Shown: positions 60,001 through 64,000 of the stretch, piece by piece
How the letters are laid out: every line of letters begins with the position of its first letter
Position numbering within the stretch: position 1 is the stretch's first letter
Origin: Rhodospirillaceae bacterium
Lineage (GTDB): Bacteria > Pseudomonadota > Alphaproteobacteria > DSM-16000 > Inquilinaceae
DNA length: 64,000 bases
Direction of reading: 5' to 3'
NCBI GenBank assembly: GCA_020638575.1
Contig: JACKIH010000003.1
Coordinates: 2,213,501-2,277,500 of the forward strand
Made by a program: the position numbers and the translations under genes
Notes under the pieces: generated by a model
What the model was told of the DNA's origin: nothing
What the model saw: the letters and a program-made list of their open reading frames with translations, nothing else
Databases searched by the model: none

Positions 60001-61938
60001 CATTTCCGCGAGTTCGGCCACGACACCCAAAGCCAGCCCTTCACCGTCGTCGGTGTCGGCGACATGTCGGGCGACGTGTTCGGCAACGGCATGATCCTGT
60101 CCGAGCAGATTCGCCTGCAGGCGGCCTTCAACCACCTGCACATCTTCATCGATCCCGACCCCGATCCGGCGGTGAGCTTCGCCGAACGCAAGCGGCTGTT
60201 CGAACTCGCCCGCGGCTCGTGGGACCAGTACGACACCGCCAAGATCTCCGATGGCGGTGCCGTGTTCGATCGCCGGGCCAAGTCCATCAAGCTGACGCCG
60301 GAAATGCGCGCCACCTTCGGCATCGAGCGCTCAGTGATGACGCCCAACGAGTTGATCTCCGCCCTGCTGCGCGCCGAGGTCGACCTGCTGTGGTTCGGCG
60401 GCATCGGCACCTATGTGAAGGGCGACGACGAAACCCACGCCGAGGTGGGCGACAAGGCCAACGACGCACTCAGGATCAACGCCAGCCAGGTGCGCGCCCG
60501 GGTGATCGGCGAAGGCGCCAACCTGGGGCTCACCCAGAGCGGCCGCATCGATGCTGCGCGCGCCGGCTGCCGGCTCAACACCGACTTCATCGACAATTCC
60601 GGCGGCGTCGACTGCTCCGACCACGAGGTCAACATCAAGATCCTGCTGGACAGCGTCGTCGGTGCCGGGGACATGACGGTCAAGCAGCGCAACCAGGTGC
60701 TGGAGGGCATGACCGAGGAGGTCGCCGCCTTGGTGCTGCGCGACAACTACCTGCAGACCCAGGCGCTCACCCTGGCGGTGGCGGAGGCGGGCGAACTGCT
60801 CGACCAGCAGGCCCGCTTCATGCGCGCTCTGGAAAAGGCAGGCCAGCTCAACCGGGCGATCGAGTTCCTGCCCGACGACGAGGAATTGACCGAACGGCTC
60901 GGCCGCCGCGAAGGGCTCACCCGGCCGGAACAGGCCGTGCTGCTGTCCTACGGCAAGATCACGCTCTACGACACGCTGCTGGCCGGCGGCCTGCCGGACG
61001 ATCCCGCACTGGCGCAGGATCTGCACCTCTACTTCCCGGCCCGCCTGCACAAGGACTTCGACGACGCGGTCGGCGCCCACCCGCTGCGCCGGGAGATCAT
61101 CGCCACCTCCATCACCAACTCCATGGTGAACCGGGTCGGTCCCACCTTCGTGGCGGAGATGTCCGACAAGACCGGCATGGGTGCGTCGGATGTGGCGCGG
61201 GCCTATCTGATCGTGCGCGACAGCTTCGACCTGCGCGGACTGTGGAGCCGCATCGAGGGGCTGGACACCCAGGTCGACGCCTCGGTGCAGACCCACATGC
61301 TGCTGCTCAGCCGCCGCCTGGTGGAACGCGCCACCGGCTGGGTGCTGCGCTACTGCACCGACAACCTCAATGTCGGCCAGCAGGTGGCCCACCTGAAGCC
61401 CGGCGTCGACCTGCTGATCGCCGACCTCGACAGCATCCTCTACGACGATGCCCGCCAGGTGCTGGACAAGCGGGTGCGCAACCTCACCAAGGCCAAAGTG
61501 CCGGAGGACCTGGCCTACCGGGTGTCCGCGCTGAACATCCTGGCCGCCGGGTTCGACCTGATCCGCATCTCCGATACCTGCGGCATCGGCCTGGCGGAGG
61601 TGGCACCGGTGTATTTCGACATCGGCCGGCGGCTCGGCCTCGCCTTCCTGCGCGACAGTGCCGGGCGCATGCCGACCGCCAACCACTGGCAGAAGCAGGC
61701 GGTGGCGGCGATCATCGACGATCTCTACGCGCTGCAGTCCGATCTCACCCAGCGAGTGGTGCAGTCGGCCGCCGCAGGCACGCCGTGGGACGACGTGGCG
61801 GAAGCCTGGCTGCAGAAGCGCGCCCAGCCGGTGGAGCGCATCGACCAGCTCATCGCCGAGCTCAGGGCGCTCGACCATGTGGACGTGTCCATGCTGGCCG
61901 TCGCCAACCGCCGCTTGCGCGGCCTCATGGCGGGGTAA
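57094..61938 (+). CDS. NAD-specific glutamate dehydrogenase, large (about 180 kDa) type
   Basis: A 1,614-residue cytoplasmic enzyme that deaminates glutamate to 2-oxoglutarate with NAD. The length and layout match the L_180 GDH class. A long N-terminal region includes ACT-like parts (about 40-700). The catalytic dehydrogenase core lies at about 780-1250, with GGIRWSDRREDFRTEVLGLM, VPVGSKGGFVLKRPP, the Gly-rich VGVGDMSGDVFGNGMI and ANLGLTQSGRIDAA. A helical C-terminal part ends with DVSMLAVANRRLRGLMAG. It fits amino acid catabolism next to the gamma-glutamyltransferase. Three tandem 12-base units with TAA follow. Confidence 0.96.
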   Translation: MPLRAEQQKSEMIDEVVKFVDDRLAREEAHQVARFVRQFYRHVPPEDVVALAADDLYGASLSLWAFGNRRMAGQAKVRAYNPQYDEHGWHTSHTVVEVINDDMPFLVDSVTSALNELGLTVHLVIHPVLHVRRDAEGGVAAVIDATEGNGDAAPESFMHLQVDEQGTHEALHAIEAKVDEVLADVRAAVTDFPAMRVKLLAVIAEAETAVRPHDADERAEILEFLRWLDDNHFTFLGYREYRFEGDGGGRRIEVPRDTGLGILRGADTFLFGGLHRDYESLPPALQQAIREPDLLAIAKANRLSTVHRRVPLDSIIVKHMDDNAVVLREHVFVGLFTSSAYNATPRQIPYLRKKVARVLERANFENVGHNSKALNHILETYPRDELYQIDDDDLFEIAMGILHLQERQRTALFVRRDPFERVMSCLVFLPRDRYNTILRERIQQILERAFDGKLATFYALVSDGVHARIHFMIGTTPGRIPDYDAHEVEAQIVAAARDWSDHLETALIEAKGEVSGLTLFRRYRLAFPTAYREATIAPAAVYDIDKIEQVIATGEIGLNLYRPIEEHEQQVRFKLYHRARPVMLSDVLPMLEHMGLKVVAENPTEVRPNDLDESIWIHDFSAISRDGSTIPLGDVRVPFQTGFHQVWRGEVEDDGFNGLILVAGLDCWEVVILRAYAKFLRQAQVQVSQETLEATLAAYPNVARLVVRLFQAQFDPALSANRDSRVAGIHVELNHVMDAVDNLGDDRNLRRFIGLVAATLRTNYYQTDAEGRRKPYLSLKLDSSQIDDLPLPRPWREIFVYSPRLEAVHLRGGRVARGGIRWSDRREDFRTEVLGLMKAQMVKNAVIVPVGSKGGFVLKRPPKPGDREALQAEGIACYQTMMRGLLDITDNLVSGAVQPPPDVVRRDEDDPYLVVAADKGTATFSDIANGISIEYGFWLGDAFASGGSVGYDHKKMGITARGAWESVKRHFREFGHDTQSQPFTVVGVGDMSGDVFGNGMILSEQIRLQAAFNHLHIFIDPDPDPAVSFAERKRLFELARGSWDQYDTAKISDGGAVFDRRAKSIKLTPEMRATFGIERSVMTPNELISALLRAEVDLLWFGGIGTYVKGDDETHAEVGDKANDALRINASQVRARVIGEGANLGLTQSGRIDAARAGCRLNTDFIDNSGGVDCSDHEVNIKILLDSVVGAGDMTVKQRNQVLEGMTEEVAALVLRDNYLQTQALTLAVAEAGELLDQQARFMRALEKAGQLNRAIEFLPDDEELTERLGRREGLTRPEQAVLLSYGKITLYDTLLAGGLPDDPALAQDLHLYFPARLHKDFDDAVGAHPLRREIIATSITNSMVNRVGPTFVAEMSDKTGMGASDVARAYLIVRDSFDLRGLWSRIEGLDTQVDASVQTHMLLLSRRLVERATGWVLRYCTDNLNVGQQVAHLKPGVDLLIADLDSILYDDARQVLDKRVRNLTKAKVPEDLAYRVSALNILAAGFDLIRISDTCGIGLAEVAPVYFDIGRRLGLAFLRDSAGRMPTANHWQKQAVAAIIDDLYALQSDLTQRVVQSAAAGTPWDDVAEAWLQKRAQPVERIDQLIAELRALDHVDVSMLAVANRRLRGLMAG

Positions 61939-61972
61939 CGGGCGGGGTAACGGGCGGGGTAACGGGCGGGGC
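61929..61972 (+). repeat. 12-base tandem repeat carrying repeated in-frame stop codons
   Basis: The unit CGGGCGGGGTAA is present twice (61939-61950, 61951-61962), preceded by a partial unit that contains the GDH stop codon and followed by a broken one. Because the unit is 12 bases, each TAA is in the same frame, giving the gene three stops in a row. It probably arose by slippage. Confidence 0.85.
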
Positions 61973-61975
61973 GAG

Positions 61976-62340
61976 GTGGGCGGATACGTCTGTATCCTCG
62001 CCAATCGGCCGAACGGAACGATCCATGTCGGCGTCACCGCCGACCTGGCTGCCCGCATGGTCACTCATCGGTCGGGGGGACGGCTTGCAGTTCGTGCGCC
62101 GCTATAATCTCATACCGGCGAGCGCATGAACGCAGTCATGCGCTCGCCTGGCGCGCCCGGGCGGCGAAGGGGTTGGCGGGCGCGCCCAAGAGCCGAACCG
62201 ATGAGTCTCTTCATCGGTTCGGCGGTATCAATCGTCTCGTTCATGTTGAGCGCTGCGAAGAAAATGCCGATGCGATCAAGCGTGAAAAGCCATTGAAGCA
62301 TTGCAAGCGAAACTGGAAGCTCCGGCTGATCGAAGATTAG
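61976..62340 (+). pseudogene. GIY-YIG nuclease-family gene, split by a palindromic insertion
   Basis: The first part from GTG 61976 reads GGYVCILANRPNG, then TIHVGVTADLAARMVTHRSG, the start of a small GIY-YIG (UPF0213-like) protein. A frameshift follows near 62080; the next frame continues FVRRYNL. A 117-base element (62112-62228) interrupts it. Beyond it the family sequence resumes as INRLVHVERCEENADAIKRE and KPLKHCKRNWKLRLIED. A TAG follows at 62338-62340 and then, in the same frame, NPDWSDLFEWINN. So the gene is broken by a shift, an insertion and a stop. The original enzyme role is uncertain. Confidence 0.8.
62112..62228. mobile_element. 117-bp three-hairpin palindromic element (MITE-like), inside the GIY-YIG gene
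   Basis: The ends are inverted (ATACCG and CGGTAT). Three hairpins follow one another. The first is GCGAGCGCATGA / TCATGCGCTCGC at 62118-62147, 12 bp perfect with a 6-base loop. The second is GGCGCGCCCG / CGGGCGCGCC at 62150-62186. The third is CCGAACCGATGA / TCATCGGTTCGG at 62193-62222, 12 bp perfect with a 6-base loop. The first and third share the ATGA-N6-TCAT inner part. The family sequence of the interrupted gene joins well if the element is removed. No transposase is present, so it would need help in trans. Confidence 0.75.
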
Positions 62341-62388
62341 AACCCGGATTGGTCAGATTTGTTTGAGTGGATCAACAATCAAGTCGGC

Positions 62389-62408
62389 ATGCCCGCGGCG
62401 GCGGGCAT
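62389..62408. repeat. Small palindrome ATGCCCGC-N4-GCGGGCAT
   Basis: A perfect 8-bp inverted repeat with a GGCG loop, followed by CTCAGGTCG. It is the sister of the palindrome at 44410-44429, sharing the GCGGGCATCTC edge. It lies in the gap between the GIY-YIG pseudogene and the quinone reductase-like gene. Confidence 0.6.
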
Positions 62409-62518
62409 CTCAGGTCGTCAGAGTCTGACACCGCGCTGGACCGGAGAAAGACCCGGCATGCGCGGGGGTGAGGTGTTTTCTTTGCGTCTCCACCCCGGCG
62501 GCACGGAGTGCGCGGCGC

Positions 62519-63514
62519 TCAATCGTCCAGCATCACGATCACCCCGCCGCTGCGGCTGGCGTCCTCCACCGCGCGGTGGGCGGCGGCACACTCGGCCAGC
62601 GGATAGGTGGCGTGCAGCGCCACGTCGAGCCGGCCCGCCGCCAGCTCGGCGGTGACGCGGCCGATGGCGGCCTCCAGCTCGAACGGATCGAGCAGGTACA
62701 TCAGCGCCAGCTCCAGGTTCACGCCCTTGAACATCAAGGGGTAGAACGGCATCTCCGGCCTGAGATCGAGGGCCGAGCCATAGGCGACGATGCGCCCGCG
62801 GGGCTTGATCACCGCGGCATCGGTGTCGGCGTTGACGCCGAACTCCACCTCCACGATGCGGTCGACCGGGCGGCCGCCATTGGCGCCGAGGATGCGCTCG
62901 GCGAGATCGGGGGCGGTGTGGTCCAGCACCGCATCGGCGCCCGCACTCCAGGCCCGGTCCGCCGCGGCACCCGGCCGGGCGGTGGCGATCACCATGGCGC
63001 CGTCGAGCTTGGCGAACTGCACGGCGAGCCGGCCCACCACGCCGCCGCCGCCGCTCACCAGCACCGTCTGGCCCTCCACCGGCCCGTCGCCGAGCACGCA
63101 ATGGCTAGCGGTGATGGCGGGGATGCCGAGCCCGGCGCCGACCGCGAACGGCACGCCGTCCGGCAGCGGCACCGCCTTGTCGGCGGCGATGGCGATGGCT
63201 TCGGCGGCGGTGCCGAACGCGCGCTGCCACTGGCCGTTCCACACCCAAACCCGCTGGCCCAGGCGCGCCGGGTCGACCCCCGGTCCCACCGCTTCGATCA
63301 CCCCGGCGCCGTCGGAATGGGGCACGATGCGGGGATAGGGCATGCCGCTGCCGCCGGCCCGCTTGCCGGCGCGCAGCTTGACGTCGGACGGGTTGACGCC
63401 CGATGCGGCGAGCCGCACCAGCACCTCCCCTTCGCCGGGCGTGGGGGTCGGCATCTCCCCCAGGTCCAGCACCTCCTCGGCGGCTCCGGTGCGGGTGTAC
63501 CAGACGGCTTTCAT
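62519..63514 (-). CDS. NADPH:quinone oxidoreductase / zinc-free MDR alcohol dehydrogenase family
   Basis: A 331-residue medium-chain dehydrogenase/reductase. The GroES-like N-terminal domain shows MKAVWYTRTGAAEEVLDLGE, VNPSDVKLRAG and PHSDGAGVIEAVG. The Rossmann domain has VLVSGGGGVVGRLAVQFAKL. Structural zinc cysteines and the catalytic Cys are missing, so it is of the quinone reductase subgroup. It probably reduces quinones or enals with NADPH in the cytoplasm. The ATG at 63514 is the family start. The small secreted protein gene lies 40 bases upstream on the same strand. Confidence 0.92.
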   Translation of the reverse strand: MKAVWYTRTGAAEEVLDLGEMPTPTPGEGEVLVRLAASGVNPSDVKLRAGKRAGGSGMPYPRIVPHSDGAGVIEAVGPGVDPARLGQRVWVWNGQWQRAFGTAAEAIAIAADKAVPLPDGVPFAVGAGLGIPAITASHCVLGDGPVEGQTVLVSGGGGVVGRLAVQFAKLDGAMVIATARPGAAADRAWSAGADAVLDHTAPDLAERILGANGGRPVDRIVEVEFGVNADTDAAVIKPRGRIVAYGSALDLRPEMPFYPLMFKGVNLELALMYLLDPFELEAAIGRVTAELAAGRLDVALHATYPLAECAAAHRAVEDASRSGGVIVMLDD

Positions 63515-63554
63515 GGGTCTCGGTCCTTCCGGCCGGCGGTGCGGCCCGCAGCGC

Positions 63555-63953
63555 TCAGGGCTCGACCCCGACCTGGCGGGCCACCATGGAGATCAGGATG
63601 TCGACATGCTCTGCGAAGAAGGCCGGGTCGTCGGCCGCCATCTCGCTGCCGTTGCGGTAGACGTCGGCCATCTCGGTTCGCACCGGCGCCGGCAGCCCGC
63701 TCTGCATCTGGATGAACAGCGCTTCCAGGCAGGCGGGAATGGCCGGGTGGCCATCGGCGGACCGGCGCACCGCGAGGCCAAGCAGGGTGGCATGGAAGCG
63801 CGCCAGCCACAGGGCGGACTCCTCGGACTCCTCCAGGCGCACCTCGTAGCCTTCCTTGAAGGACTCCGTGACCTCGGCGACGAACCCATCGCAGGTGGCC
63901 CCCGCCGGCCGGGCGACGGCAAGCAGTCCCGTCAGAATCAAGACCCACCGCAT
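63555..63953 (-). CDS. Small exported protein, unknown
   Basis: A 132-residue protein with a clear signal peptide (MRWVLILTGLLAVARPAGAT, cut probably after AGA). The mature part is helical and acidic, with two Cys (ATCDGFVAEV; IPACLEALF) that may pair. No family is recognised. The ATG at 63953 follows GGGGGC. The rest of the window (63954-64000) holds no further supported gene. Confidence 0.65.
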   Translation of the reverse strand: MRWVLILTGLLAVARPAGATCDGFVAEVTESFKEGYEVRLEESEESALWLARFHATLLGLAVRRSADGHPAIPACLEALFIQMQSGLPAPVRTEMADVYRNGSEMAADDPAFFAEHVDILISMVARQVGVEP

Positions 63954-64000
63954 GCTTGCCCCCCCGGCGGACCCGCCGTCCGCTACATCTCCACCCACTG

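Noticed and set aside
56752..60141. Long open frame antisense to NAD-GDH that is continuous with the gamma-glutamyltransferase frame
   Set aside because: Only the part from 56751 down matches the gamma-glutamyltransferase family. The upstream part mirrors GDH codons and has no recognisable motif.
62418..62518. Additional repeat-like sequence after the small palindrome at 62389
   Set aside because: It has several G+C-rich short pairs but no second copy in the window and no clear stem, so it was left unannotated.

Overview
The window is about 70% G+C and densely coded. It reads as an alphaproteobacterial chromosome, probably Rhodospirillales-like. The support is a hopanoid cluster (hpnB-C-D-E, shc, hpnG/H/M/N), a 1,614-residue NAD-type glutamate dehydrogenase, the neighbourhood smc / DsbA-like / DUF721 / mutY, a gloB gene divergent from a SAM methyltransferase, a bactofilin and an EcfG-type promoter. 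No rRNA, tRNA, CRISPR array or intact insertion sequence was seen.

Layout. 25-2822: yejE-yejF, parts of a peptide/microcin C-type ABC importer. 3126-6413: an unknown gene, a methyltransferase, gloB, a glutathione transferase and a cupin. 6471-14350: a TPR membrane protein, an acyl-CoA synthetase/GNAT fusion, a TSUP exporter, ppa and a yejA-type binding protein. 14396-15911: an accessory island with an A+T-rich membrane-protein gene, a BrnA-like antitoxin broken by an amber codon, and a sulfotransferase-like gene. 16023-17997: a LysR/SDR divergent pair and a 23-residue membrane peptide behind an EcfG-type promoter. 18208-31130: azlCD, an adenosine kinase-like gene, bactofilin, nth, a nuclease-fold protein, pip, a NUDIX gene, panE-like, cupin-like, an LDHD-type oxidase, two lipoproteins and a PilZ protein. 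31176-37175: smc, DsbA-like, DUF721, mutY. 37172-50952: the hopanoid locus. 51071-63953: a hydroxyacid dehydrogenase, an SGNH hydrolase, a methyltransferase, a gamma-glutamyltransferase, NAD-GDH, a GIY-YIG pseudogene, a quinone reductase-like gene and a small secreted protein.

How the hopanoid genes work together (known family roles). HpnD, HpnC and HpnE turn two farnesyl diphosphates into squalene, and Shc cyclises it to hopene. HpnH adds adenosine and HpnG removes adenine, giving the ribosyl-hopane precursor. HpnN, probably with HpnM, moves hopanoids to the outer membrane. ispH, which supplies isoprenoid precursors, lies between hpnN and hpnH. hpnB-C-D-E are linked by 4-base overlaps and look like one transcript.

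The most striking signal is a dispersed palindromic element with six recognisable copies (about 18018, 27217, 42968, 48066, 53012 and 54827). Each has a long G+C-rich stem, a short A+T-rich loop and conserved head and tail sequences. Five copies lie just downstream of genes, three of them in convergent gaps. The sixth lies in frame inside hpnD and adds about 40 residues. A second, unrelated element of 117 bp made of three hairpins splits a GIY-YIG gene at 62112-62228.
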